A DNA stretch of 64,000 bases from assembly GCA_965213935.1 (NCBI GenBank), contig CBDCAO010000012.1:2790001-2854000 (forward strand), given 5' to 3'. A program made the translations under genes and the position numbers. Under the pieces are notes generated by a model. It searched no databases. It was not told the origin of the DNA and saw nothing but the letters and a program-made list of their open reading frames with translations. The DNA comes from Bin52 sp965213935. Its GTDB lineage: Bacteria > Pseudomonadota > Alphaproteobacteria > Thalassobaculales > Thalassobaculaceae. Shown one piece after another: positions 8,931 to 17,438 of this stretch. Position 1 is the first letter of the stretch, and every line of letters starts with the position of its first letter.

Positions 8931-9956
8931 ATGAACATTCCTGGCATGGTTGCCATCGTCGCAGCGTTGTCGTTGCTTGCCGTGACGCAAGCACAGGCAG
9001 CGGGTGAGCTGAACCTCTACTCCTCGCGCCACTACGATACGGATGAGCGGCTGTACTCCAACTTCGAGCAGACCACCGGCATCAAGATCAATCGCATCGA
9101 GGACAAGGCGGATGCCCTGATCGAGCGGATGAAGGCCGAAGGCGCCAACAGCCCCGCCGACGTACTGTTGACCGTGGATGCGGGACGCATCTGGCGCGCG
9201 GACCAGGCGGGCCTCCTCCAGACGGTCGAGTCAGACGTGCTGAACGCCCGCATTCCACAATGGCTTCGTCATCCCGAAGGCAAATGGTACGGCTTCTCCC
9301 AGCGGCTCCGCATCCTGTTCTACGACAGGGACAAGGTGAACCCGCTGGACATTCAAACCTACGAGTCCATTGCCGACCCCAGGATGAAGGGCATGGTCTG
9401 CACCCGCAGTTCCAGCAACATCTACATGCTGTCCCTGCTGTCCTCGATCATCGCCCACAAGGGCAGCGAGGCCGCGGCGCAATGGGCCGAGGGCGTGTGG
9501 AACAACCGGGCGCGTGATCCAGCCGGAGGAGATACGGACCAGCTGCGTGGCATCACCTCCGGTGAATGCGCCATAAGCGTGTCCAACACGTACTACTTCG
9601 CCCGGGCCCTGCGCAAAGACGTGAAGGGTCTCGATGAAGACGCCATGTCGCGGATCGGTTGGGTGTTCCCCGATCAGGGCACGACGGGTGCGCACGCCAA
9701 CATCTCCGGGGCCGGAGTGGCGAAACACGCGCCCAACAGGGAGAACGCCATCAAGTTCCTCGAGTACCTCGCCAGCGACGCTGCGCAGGAGTACTTCTCG
9801 GCCGGCAACGACGAATATCCTGCCGTCATGGGCGTAGGCCTGTCGGACAGTGTCGCTCAGCTCGGCATCTTCCGCTCCGATACCCTGAATCTCTCCGCTC
9901 TCGGCGAGAACCAGCCCGAGGCGCGAAAGATCTATGATCGCGCCGGATACCAGTAG
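8931..9956 (+). CDS. fbpA: Fe(III) ABC transporter substrate-binding protein (FbpA/FutA-like)
   Basis: Periplasmic ferric-iron binding protein. It has 341 residues with a Sec signal peptide ending near residue 24 (ALSLLAVTQAQAA). The mature start GELNLYSSRHYDTDERLYSNF is diagnostic of the FutA/FbpA group, which uses a cluster of tyrosines to hold Fe3+; the paired tyrosines are seen in SNTYYFARAL. The start is supported by AAGGAG 8 bp upstream. It has its own promoter with a Fur-box-like site and its own strong terminator, so it is a monocistron. The matching permease is encoded 0.5 kb downstream on the opposite strand, and no ATPase subunit is present in the window. Confidence 0.92.
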   Translation: MNIPGMVAIVAALSLLAVTQAQAAGELNLYSSRHYDTDERLYSNFEQTTGIKINRIEDKADALIERMKAEGANSPADVLLTVDAGRIWRADQAGLLQTVESDVLNARIPQWLRHPEGKWYGFSQRLRILFYDRDKVNPLDIQTYESIADPRMKGMVCTRSSSNIYMLSLLSSIIAHKGSEAAAQWAEGVWNNRARDPAGGDTDQLRGITSGECAISVSNTYYFARALRKDVKGLDEDAMSRIGWVFPDQGTTGAHANISGAGVAKHAPNRENAIKFLEYLASDAAQEYFSAGNDEYPAVMGVGLSDSVAQLGIFRSDTLNLSALGENQPEARKIYDRAGYQ

Positions 9957-9986
9957 GCCCGTTCGTTCACCCGTTCCGCGACCCGC

Positions 9987-10016
9987 AGACCCCGGTACGA
10001 CGCCGTACCGGGGTCT
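9987..10016 (+). terminator. Rho-independent-type hairpin after fbpA
   Basis: A 12-bp perfect stem (AGACCCCGGTAC with GTACCGGGGTCT) around a 6-nt loop lies 30 bp after the fbpA stop. It is followed by a short pyrimidine stretch (CTTG) rather than a strong U-run. It could also end transcripts coming from the right. Confidence 0.7.
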
Positions 10017-10428
10017 CTTGCCGTGGAACCACAGGTGCGAAACGAGCCACTGCCCGGTGGTGGCGTCCCGGACACAAGCCCCCTGGCCGCGTGCGACCGG
10101 GCGAGGAAGGTCGCCCGGCTCATTCCCCCGAGACGACAGCGACGCGGCAGGTCCCCGTCTGTGGGAGCCGGTCACGCTACTGCGGCGCACGCGCCGCAAC
10201 CTCCGTACCGGACCACATCGCCGGTGTCAGATGGCGGAGTCACTGGCCGTGCCGCGGGTGTGTCCCGAGCCGCAGGTCGCGGCTGATCGGTGGTATCCGG
10301 TTTCGTCCTGTTCGCGTGCCCGTCCGACTCACGAACCACGCGCGCGCCGATGCAGATCCGGACCGGCAATCGCTCGTCACCGCGCCCGGGTCCGGTGCGT
10401 TACCCTTCCCTCCGGTGGTCCTGTCAGG
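10017..10428. other. Intergenic stretch between convergent iron genes
   Basis: About 410 bp between the fbpA terminator and the stop of the permease gene. No ORF here looks coding and no repeat or RNA gene was recognised. Confidence 0.45.
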
Positions 10429-12186
10429 CTACCCGCTCGATCCCCCGGGGCCCGCGGATGTCGAGCCCTCGCGTACGGGATGTCCCGCAACAAAGACTGC
10501 CGCGGTCGACGGGAGCAAGCGACCGGTCTTCCCGGCACCGGGACGGGAACGTATGATTGCACGGCTGATGACAAGCACCGGAACGAGTCCGCAGACCGCA
10601 ATGACCAGGGACGGGGTTGCCGCCTGGGTCAGGCGTTCATCCTTGGCCAGGTTGTAAGCCTGAATTGCGAGGGTATCGAAATTGAAGGGCCGCATGATGA
10701 GTGTGGCCGGAAGTTCCTTCATGACGTCGACAAAAACGATCAAGCCCGCGGTCAGCATTCCGCCCGAGAGAAGCGGCAAATGCACGCGAAGACCGGTGGA
10801 CAGGGGTCCGTGACCCAGGGTTCGTGAAACCTCGTCCATGCCGGGCTTGACCTTGACAAGACTGGACTGCACGGTGTGCAGGGCGATTGCCATGAAGCGA
10901 ACCAGATATGCGAATATCAGCGCGGCTATGCTGCCCGTGAACAGCAGACCGGTCCTGATTCCGAAGTTCGCGTCCATCCACGCACTCAGCGCATTGTCGA
11001 AAGTCGCCACGGGAATAAGGATGCCAACAGCGATGATCGATCCCGGTATGGCATACCCCATTCCGACGACGACAATGGCACACGATGTCATTCGCGATTT
11101 CTCGATACGCGCGGCATAACACATGAACAGCGCAAGCACGATTGCAAGTATCGCCGTCACGCCTGCCAGAAGCACGCTGTTGGCAATCAGCTCGACATAG
11201 CGCGGGCTGAAGAGATCGTGGCCCGCGGTAAACGCCATCCAGAAAAGGATCAAGATCGGCGCAAGAAAGCCGATTACCAGTGGCATGGCACAGAACAGAG
11301 TTGCACTCCATGCCCGCAATCCGTGCAACCGGGCTGGCTCGATTTGCTCATAGGTGCCGCCAATTCGAAAAAAGCGAGCCCGATGGCGGCTGTAGCGTTC
11401 AAGCAACAGCAGCGCAAAAACAAAAGCAACGAGAACACTCGACAGCTGGGCGGCTGCAACGCGGTCTCCCATGGAAAACCAGGTCCTGTAGATGCCCGTG
11501 GTGAAAGTACTGATGCCGAAATGCGCAACCGTGCCAAAGTCGGCCAGGGTTTCCATCAGGGCAAGCGCCGTCCCTGCGACAATGGCCGGGCGGGCCAACG
11601 GAACCGCGACTGTGCGGAACCGGTTCCACGGAGATCTCCCTAGCGTGGAGGCAGCGCCCAGCACGCTGATGGATTGCTCCAGAAAAGCGGTACGGGCAAG
11701 CAGGTAGGTATAGGGCATCAATACCGCGGAAAAGACCACGACGGCGCCGCCCATGCTCCGGATCTGCGGAAACCAGTAGTCGCGTGCCTCGTAGCCCGTA
11801 ACATCACGAAACCAGGTCTGCAAAGGGCCTGCAACCTGAAGAAAGTCAGTATACGCGTAAGCGACCACGTAAGCCGGTACCGCGAGCGGCAGGATCAGTG
11901 CCCATTCGAACAGACGCCGCCCGGGAAACTCGCACATGACCACGAGCCAGGCGGGACCGACCCCGGCAATGATCACGCCGACGGCAACGCCAGCCATCAG
12001 AAGCAGGCTGTTCGCGATATAGTGGGGGAGAACTGTCTCCACCAGATGCGGCCAGTTTCCCTGACCGGGCTGGAAAACACTGGAAATGACGCTGAAAACC
12101 GGCACCGCAATCAGTACCGCCACAACCAGCGCCACACAGGTCAGCCAGGGAATTCGCCTCGACAACTGCTGCGTTCTTTTCTCCAC
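10429..12186 (-). CDS. fbpB: Fe(III) ABC transporter permease (FbpB-like, two fused permease domains)
   Basis: Inner-membrane permease partner for an FbpA-type binding protein. It has 585 residues with two BPD_transp_1 domains in tandem, about 12 hydrophobic helices. The two EAA-type loops are seen as AASTLGRSPWNRFRTVAVPLARP (about 175-198) and VSRTLGHGPLSTGLRVHLPLLSG (about 450-475). The start is GTG at 12186. A low-complexity tail (RLLPSTAAVFVAGH onward, about 30 residues) follows the last helix and may be a read-through of an older stop. It is convergent with fbpA. The ATP-binding subunit is not nearby, so the transporter must borrow an ATPase encoded elsewhere. Confidence 0.92.
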   Translation of the reverse strand: MEKRTQQLSRRIPWLTCVALVVAVLIAVPVFSVISSVFQPGQGNWPHLVETVLPHYIANSLLLMAGVAVGVIIAGVGPAWLVVMCEFPGRRLFEWALILPLAVPAYVVAYAYTDFLQVAGPLQTWFRDVTGYEARDYWFPQIRSMGGAVVVFSAVLMPYTYLLARTAFLEQSISVLGAASTLGRSPWNRFRTVAVPLARPAIVAGTALALMETLADFGTVAHFGISTFTTGIYRTWFSMGDRVAAAQLSSVLVAFVFALLLLERYSRHRARFFRIGGTYEQIEPARLHGLRAWSATLFCAMPLVIGFLAPILILFWMAFTAGHDLFSPRYVELIANSVLLAGVTAILAIVLALFMCYAARIEKSRMTSCAIVVVGMGYAIPGSIIAVGILIPVATFDNALSAWMDANFGIRTGLLFTGSIAALIFAYLVRFMAIALHTVQSSLVKVKPGMDEVSRTLGHGPLSTGLRVHLPLLSGGMLTAGLIVFVDVMKELPATLIMRPFNFDTLAIQAYNLAKDERLTQAATPSLVIAVCGLVPVLVISRAIIRSRPGAGKTGRLLPSTAAVFVAGHPVREGSTSAGPGGSSG

Positions 12187-12578
12187 TCAGCGTCCCGTAT
12201 CCAGGCACCAACCAAGATCGACAGCGCTTGACCGCGATGGATCACGAGAAAGCAGTGTGTCGAAGTTCCTGGTGCGTGTTGCGGTGAACACACCGAAATA
12301 AACAAGCTGTCACAGCAGGTCGTGATACGTCCATTGTTTCGCACGGAACTCTCGTGCGTGTCAACGCCGCGGCAAGACATTCGAAACCGGGCGGCGGAAC
12401 GGCGCCGAACCCGGCTGCGGCCTTCCGGTGTTCGGCGGCACGCGTCATCCGGATTAGGAGGAGAACCTGTCCTTTCTCGCCGAACAACCGCAAATGGCTG
12501 GCCATGATCACCCTCCCGGTTCGGTTTCGTGGGGCCGGCGGCAAGTCCGGAGGCAGTCCCCCCAAGTCGACATTGCCG
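12187..12578. other. Gap between the HemP-like ORF and fbpB
   Basis: About 390 bp. On the minus strand an 87-codon frame (12242-12505) has a good GGGAGG ribosome-binding site before ATG. However, the product (MASHLRLFGEKGQVLLLIRM at its start) matches no family I know, so I do not call it. The stretch is AT-richer near 12290-12350 and probably holds the fbpB promoter. Confidence 0.35.
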
Positions 12579-12680
12579 CTACCTGATGAGGTTCAGCTTT
12601 CCCGTGCTCGTCAGCCTCAGACGGTAGCACTCGTCCCGGTGTTCGATGATCACTTCCCTGGCTCCGGCAAGCCCCTTCAC
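12579..12680 (-). CDS. hemP: HemP-like (hemin uptake protein) small ORF, start uncertain
   Basis: The C-terminal 26 residues, AREVIIEHRDECYRLRLTST then GKLNLIR, match the HemP family signature (basic, YRLRLT, then GKL near the end). HemP proteins of about 60 residues accompany heme/iron uptake genes and are usually Fur-controlled. No ATG is available: the frame stays open upstream into the end of the polysaccharide gene. A GTG at 12680 gives only 33 residues, and a CTG about 7 codons further upstream is possible. It could be an N-terminally degraded gene. It lies upstream of fbpB on the same strand, which fits an iron-related cluster. Confidence 0.5.
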   Translation of the reverse strand: MKGLAGAREVIIEHRDECYRLRLTSTGKLNLIR

Positions 12681-12732
12681 AAACGTGGGCCGTTGCAGAC
12701 GGCCTGGAGCGCACCGGTCGAACGCCGCCGCT

Positions 12733-14682
12733 TCAGCTGTGTGTGGACGGGTGAGCTGCGGATGAGCGACGTCGGGCCCCTGCCGCGGGTCCGTCGGCGG
12801 AGAACTCGGGAACGCAGTCGCCGAGACACGCGAGCGCGGCGTCGCTGTCGCGCGCGGCCGCCCGGCGCTCGAGTTCGTCGAGCGCGGCGGCCAGTTCCTG
12901 GCGATCGGCGCTGCGCGACAGCGCCATCCTGATGGCCGGAACCTCGGTGGGCACCAGGGTCTCGTCGTCGTGCAACAGGACCTCGTGCAGCTTTTCTCCG
13001 GGTCGCGGCCCGATGCAGACGATCTCGATCCCGGTGTCCGGCGCATAGCCCGACAACCGGATCATCTGCCGCGCCAGATCAAGGATACGGACGGGCTCGC
13101 CCATGTCGAGGACGAAGACGCCACCGGCAGAGAGGGTGGAATTGCCATCGGTGAAGGCGGCAGCACGCAGCACCAGCGATACCGCCTCGCGCACTGTCAT
13201 GAAGTAACGCGTCATTTCCGGATGGGTGACCGTCACCGGCCCCCCTGCCGCGATCTGCTCCTGGAACAGCGGGATCACCGAACCGGTTGAGCCGAGGACA
13301 TTGCCGAACCGGACAGTGGCGAACCGGGTTCCGCCATCCTGTGCTCCGGTTCGATCAAGTGCCTGGCACCAGGACTCCGCCAGCCGCTTGGTCGCTCCCA
13401 TGACATTTCCCGGATTGACCGCCTTGTCGGTCGAGATCAGGACCATGGTCCGCACTCCGGCCTCGCGGGCGGCGGTCGCGACGTTGCGGGTACCGATCAC
13501 GTTGGTCATGATCGCTTCCAGCGGATTGGCCTCGACCAGCGGCACGTGCTTGAGTGCCGCGGCGTGCAGCAGGATGTCGGGCCGGAATTCACCCACGACC
13601 TCCGCGATTCGGTCCAGGTCGCGCACATCACCGATCAGGCTGCGCCGCTCCACATCCGGCGCCAGATCGGTGAGTTCCCGGTCGATGCGGTAGAGCAGGT
13701 ACTCGGAGCAGTCGAACAGTGCCACCGCCTGTGGCGACCAGGAGACCGCCTGGCGTGCCAGTTCCCCACCGATGCTGCCACCGGCTCCGGTGATCAGGAT
13801 CCGGCGCCCGGCGATCAGGTCGCGGACCGGAGTGGTTTCGAACACCGCCTGTCTGCGCCCGAGCACGTCCTCGACGTCGACAGGCCGGGGAGCCAGCGCC
13901 GCCTGACCCTGCCCGGCGCGGTCGAGCGCGGTCAGACGCGGCAACCGCGAGACCTCGAGGCCCAGCGGTTCAGCGGCGCTGACGATGCTTCGAACCGTCG
14001 CACCGTCCATGTCCTGGCGCGTGATGACGAGTTTGCGCGGCGCGGCACCCGATTGCTGAAGTGACCCGGCCACCTCGGCAAGGGTGTCGAGCCCGCCGAA
14101 TACCGGAATGCCGCGTATCCGCCGGCCCACCCTGTCTCCCCGGTCATCGACGATACCAACCACCCGGTAGGGAGCCTCGTGCCCACGACTCATTTCGCGA
14201 ATGAACAGGTCGGACCCGTCCCCGGCACCGACCAGGAGCACCGGGACCCGGTCACCGGCATCGCGTTCGAACAGGGTTCGGATTTCCCGGTCCCGGACCA
14301 GCCGGTACAACAGGCGGGGTGCCGCGAGCAGTCCGGTCAGCACCAGGATCTCGATGACCAGGAACGAGCGCGGCAGGGCATCAAGCCTGTTGTAGATGAA
14401 CTGGCAGACCACGAAAACGAGCACGATGAGCAGGACCGCGCGGACGATGCGGCCGAGATCGCCGATCGACACGTATCTCCAAACGATCCGGTGTACCTGC
14501 ATCCAGACCAGCACCAGGGTTCCGACCACGACGAGAATTGCCAGACCGTGGATGACGGTCTCGCCGGGCAGGTGGAGCAGGTCCACGCCGAGCCTGAGGT
14601 ACAGGGCCGCGAAGAACGAGACGGCAAGCATCACCACGTCGTGGCAGAGCGTGATCGCCAGCCTGAGCGCGCTTGGCATCAT
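12733..14682 (-). CDS. Polysaccharide biosynthesis nucleotide-sugar dehydratase/epimerase (CapD/WbpM/FlaA1-like)
   Basis: The protein has 649 residues. Four N-terminal membrane helices (about 5-115) are followed by a CoA-binding-like Rossmann region (PVLLVGAGDGSDLFI) and a C-terminal SDR domain: ILITGAGGSIGGELARQ, LISTDKAVNPGNVMGATKRLAE. In the last motif the catalytic Tyr is Met, as in membrane-bound UDP-GlcNAc 4,6-dehydratases of the WbpM/PglF group. The product should be a UDP-4-keto-6-deoxy sugar for surface glycan. The start is supported by GGGAGGGT just before ATGATG. It follows the undecaprenyl-phosphate sugar-1-phosphate transferase gene on the same strand. Confidence 0.92.
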   Translation of the reverse strand: MMPSALRLAITLCHDVVMLAVSFFAALYLRLGVDLLHLPGETVIHGLAILVVVGTLVLVWMQVHRIVWRYVSIGDLGRIVRAVLLIVLVFVVCQFIYNRLDALPRSFLVIEILVLTGLLAAPRLLYRLVRDREIRTLFERDAGDRVPVLLVGAGDGSDLFIREMSRGHEAPYRVVGIVDDRGDRVGRRIRGIPVFGGLDTLAEVAGSLQQSGAAPRKLVITRQDMDGATVRSIVSAAEPLGLEVSRLPRLTALDRAGQGQAALAPRPVDVEDVLGRRQAVFETTPVRDLIAGRRILITGAGGSIGGELARQAVSWSPQAVALFDCSEYLLYRIDRELTDLAPDVERRSLIGDVRDLDRIAEVVGEFRPDILLHAAALKHVPLVEANPLEAIMTNVIGTRNVATAAREAGVRTMVLISTDKAVNPGNVMGATKRLAESWCQALDRTGAQDGGTRFATVRFGNVLGSTGSVIPLFQEQIAAGGPVTVTHPEMTRYFMTVREAVSLVLRAAAFTDGNSTLSAGGVFVLDMGEPVRILDLARQMIRLSGYAPDTGIEIVCIGPRPGEKLHEVLLHDDETLVPTEVPAIRMALSRSADRQELAAALDELERRAAARDSDAALACLGDCVPEFSADGPAAGARRRSSAAHPSTHS

Positions 14683-14721
14683 ACCCTCCCGCGCCGGATC
14701 CGCATCACGCCTGCACCATCG

Positions 14722-15759
14722 TCACCGGCCATCGGACCTCCGGCATGCTTTCCCGGACGTGATCATCCACCTGAGCGTGGCGGCAACGATCAGGGCCGCC
14801 ATGGCGATCGCCACCTCGGGCCTCAGCACCGGAAGGCACCAGGACACCAGGACCAGCGCCACATTCGTCAGGATGACACAGCGGCAGACCGTCGCGTGGC
14901 TGCGGCCGAGATCGAGTGCGCGCTGGTAGAAATGCTCGCGATGGGCCTGCATGACGTTGCGGCCGCGCAGTGCCCTGCGCACAAGGGTGATGGTGGCATC
15001 GGCAAGGAAGTACCCGGGCAGGATAACCGCGGCGGCCCAGCCGGAGGATCCGGCGAAATCGTCGCTGCCGAGCTGGATCAGCAACCACCCCAGCAGGTAG
15101 CCGAGCGGAATGCTGCCGACATCGCCCAGGAAGATGCGGGCGGGTTGCCAGTTCAGCACCAGGAAACCGAGAGCCGCGGCACCGAGCGCAACGGACGGAT
15201 CGAGCATGCCGGGCACAGCGAGTCCAAGGGCCGCCATGCCGGCAAGACCGATGCCGAGGCTCGCGGTCTCGACCGCGGCGAGACCGTCGATTCCGTCCAT
15301 GAAGTTGTACAGGTTGATGAACCAGAGCCACGCCAGCGCGGTAAGCGCGAGATCGGCCTGCCAGGTGACCACGCCCTCGAACAGGCCGCCCGAGGTCTCC
15401 AGCAGCAGAATCCCGGGGACAACCGCGATCACCTGGACGATCAGACGGGGAACCGCCGGCAGACCACATATATCGTCGAGCAGACTGACCAGCATCAACA
15501 GCAGCGTGCCGAAAAGGATGAGGGGATGGAACACCGTGTCCTCGCCGGTGAGCAGAATTCCCGCCGACCAGGCAATCAGGACAGCCCCGAGCACAGCCAG
15601 ACCACCACCACGCGGCATCGATGCGGCATGGCTGCTGCGGTCGTTCGGCACATCCTCGACCCTGAAGAACCTGAGCACCCGGACCAGCATCCCGGTCCCG
15701 GCGAGCGAGACCGCGACCGCCACACCGGCAACCATGGCAAGCCGGATGGGTTCCACCAT
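14722..15759 (-). CDS. Undecaprenyl-phosphate glycosyl-1-phosphate transferase (WecA/MraY-like GT4)
   Basis: A multi-helix membrane enzyme of the polyprenyl-phosphate N-acetylhexosamine-1-phosphate transferase family, which starts lipid-linked glycan synthesis. It has 345 residues from the ATG at 15759; a longer frame upstream would overlap the creatininase gene. Family motifs are DVPNDRSSHAASMPRGGGLA (about 42-61), LLDDICGLPAVPRL (the conserved DD pair), NLYNFMDGIDGLA and the histidine loop HREHFYQRAL near the C-terminus. It is probably co-transcribed with the downstream CapD-like gene, forming a surface polysaccharide pair. Confidence 0.92.
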   Translation of the reverse strand: MVEPIRLAMVAGVAVAVSLAGTGMLVRVLRFFRVEDVPNDRSSHAASMPRGGGLAVLGAVLIAWSAGILLTGEDTVFHPLILFGTLLLMLVSLLDDICGLPAVPRLIVQVIAVVPGILLLETSGGLFEGVVTWQADLALTALAWLWFINLYNFMDGIDGLAAVETASLGIGLAGMAALGLAVPGMLDPSVALGAAALGFLVLNWQPARIFLGDVGSIPLGYLLGWLLIQLGSDDFAGSSGWAAAVILPGYFLADATITLVRRALRGRNVMQAHREHFYQRALDLGRSHATVCRCVILTNVALVLVSWCLPVLRPEVAIAMAALIVAATLRWMITSGKACRRSDGR

Positions 15760-15781
15760 CTCCACGGCTGTCGGCCCGTCG

Positions 15782-16597
15782 CTATCCGCGCCGGAACCCG
15801 ACACCTCCGACCGCCCCGGGTCGCAGGTCATCCTGTGGCGCGAAGGTGTCCGGACTGGAGATCAGGTCGCACACCGCCTGTGCCGCCGCGTCGAGCAGGC
15901 GTTCGCCCTTCTCCGGCGTCGCCGCGGACGGATCCCCGATCACGCCATTGCCCGTGACCTGGTGCAGGGCCCGCCAGCGGTAGGAATCGGTTCCGACATT
16001 CAGGAAGCGGGGCTCGGCCGGACCGCGCGCCGCCTCCAGGTTGCCGGAGTCAACCAGGCCGGGCTCGAGTGCCATCATCATCGCGGTCTCGGCCTCGCAG
16101 GCATGCAGGACGTTCTCCTGCACGTCCAGAATCTCGGCAAATCGCGGCGCGGCTTCCAGCCAGTATGTCGTCGCCACCACCGGCAGACCGAATTCGAGTG
16201 CGAAATCCTGGGCCGCGGCCTGTATTGCCACGATGTTGCCGCCGTGTCCGTTCAGGATCAGGATCCGGGAGAACCCCTGACGCGCAACACTGTCGACCAC
16301 GCCGCGCACCGTCAGCCAGAAACTGCGGGTATCGAGCGTGACGGTGCCGCCGAAGGACATGTGGTGCTCGGACAGGCCGTGCCAGATAACCGGCAGTACC
16401 AGGCTCGGCACACCGGCTCTGGCGGCACGCTCGGCGGACCTGCGCCCGACCTCTCCTGCCAGCCGGGTATCGACCATGACCGGCAGGTGCGGACCGTGCT
16501 GCTCGAGTGCCGCGACCGGCACGATCACCACCGCATCGCGCTGCGCCATCTCGCGCAGTTCATGCGCCTTAAGCCGCGCCCACTCCACCTCAACCAT
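15782..16597 (-). CDS. Creatininase family amidohydrolase
   Basis: The protein has 271 residues with the creatininase fold signatures: VPVAALEQHGPHLPVMVDT (metal-ligand Glu and His), the SEHHMSFGGTVTLD segment, ILNGHGGN, and the acidic HACEAETAMMM. Relatives hydrolyse cyclic or formyl amides (creatinine; FAPy amide in riboflavin/F420 pathways), and the substrate here cannot be read off. The ATG at 16597 fits the family N-terminus (WARLKAHELREMAQRDAVVIV). It is oriented with the glycan genes but has no obvious link to them. Confidence 0.88.
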   Translation of the reverse strand: MVEVEWARLKAHELREMAQRDAVVIVPVAALEQHGPHLPVMVDTRLAGEVGRRSAERAARAGVPSLVLPVIWHGLSEHHMSFGGTVTLDTRSFWLTVRGVVDSVARQGFSRILILNGHGGNIVAIQAAAQDFALEFGLPVVATTYWLEAAPRFAEILDVQENVLHACEAETAMMMALEPGLVDSGNLEAARGPAEPRFLNVGTDSYRWRALHQVTGNGVIGDPSAATPEKGERLLDAAAQAVCDLISSPDTFAPQDDLRPGAVGGVGFRRG

Positions 16598-16715
16598 GTC
16601 CGGGCTCCCGTTGCCTGGCAGAGGAAGGTGCCGCGTCTTGCCGACCTTCCCTCTCGTGCCGGCGCTGATCCTACCGTGATCCGGCCAGTTTCGCGACAGC
16701 GCTCCGGGGGCCGCC

Positions 16716-17378
16716 TCAGCCGGTCCTGAGAGCCCGGATGCGCCGCGCATACTCCTGTTTGCCGCCACCGAAGACCGCGGTGCCGACAACCAGCATGTCG
16801 GCGCCCGCGGCGACGGCGCGCGGGGCGGTCTCGGGAGTGATCCCACCGTCGACCGAGATCTCGAGCGGCCAGCCCGACCTGTCGGCCAGCGCCCGGACGG
16901 CCGCGATCTTTCCGCACTGGCTGTCGAGGAAAACCTGACCGCCGAACCCGGGATTGACCGACATCACCAGAACCAGATCGAGAACGTCGGCGAGCGGCGC
17001 AAGGCACTCCGGGCCAGTGCCGGGATTGAGCGCAATTCCGGCCTTCAGCCCGGCGGCACGGATCCTCTGCAGGGTGCGGTGCGGGTGCGGTCCAGCCTCG
17101 GGGTGAATCGTGATCATGTCGGCGCCCGCCTCGACGAAGTCATCGATGTAGGGATCGACCGGTGCGATCATGAGGTGGACGTCGAAGGGCAGCCCGGTAT
17201 GCGGTCTGAGCGAGCGGATGACCGGGGCGCCGAACGACAGGTTGGGTACGAAGTGGCCGTCCATCACGTCGAGATGGATGATGTCGGCCCCGGCGGCGGC
17301 AACCGCACGCACCTCTTCGCCAAGTCGCGAAAAGTCGGCGGCCAGCAGCGAGGGCGCGATGCGAACATCCGGTTTCAT
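16716..17378 (-). CDS. rpe: Ribulose-phosphate 3-epimerase
   Basis: Interconverts ribulose-5-phosphate and xylulose-5-phosphate. It has 220 residues, a TIM barrel. Motifs: IAPSLLAADFSRLGEEV, IIHLDVMDGHFVPNLSFG (catalytic Asp and metal ligands), FDVHLMI, MITIHPEAG, VMSVNPGFGGQVFL and ISVDGGITPETA. Length is typical. It follows rsmB on the same strand with about 60 bp between them, a frequent alphaproteobacterial order. Confidence 0.95.
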   Translation of the reverse strand: MKPDVRIAPSLLAADFSRLGEEVRAVAAAGADIIHLDVMDGHFVPNLSFGAPVIRSLRPHTGLPFDVHLMIAPVDPYIDDFVEAGADMITIHPEAGPHPHRTLQRIRAAGLKAGIALNPGTGPECLAPLADVLDLVLVMSVNPGFGGQVFLDSQCGKIAAVRALADRSGWPLEISVDGGITPETAPRAVAAGADMLVVGTAVFGGGKQEYARRIRALRTG

Positions 17379-17438
17379 CGAACCTGCAGGTACCAGCTTG
17401 TCACGCCCCCCGCAACCCTGCCCCGCCGCAGTGAAGGA

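Noticed and set aside
14179..15957. A 592-residue plus-strand ORF rich in His/Gln/Arg
   Set aside because: Antisense to the CapD-like and WecA-like membrane protein genes; composition is that of a complement shadow.
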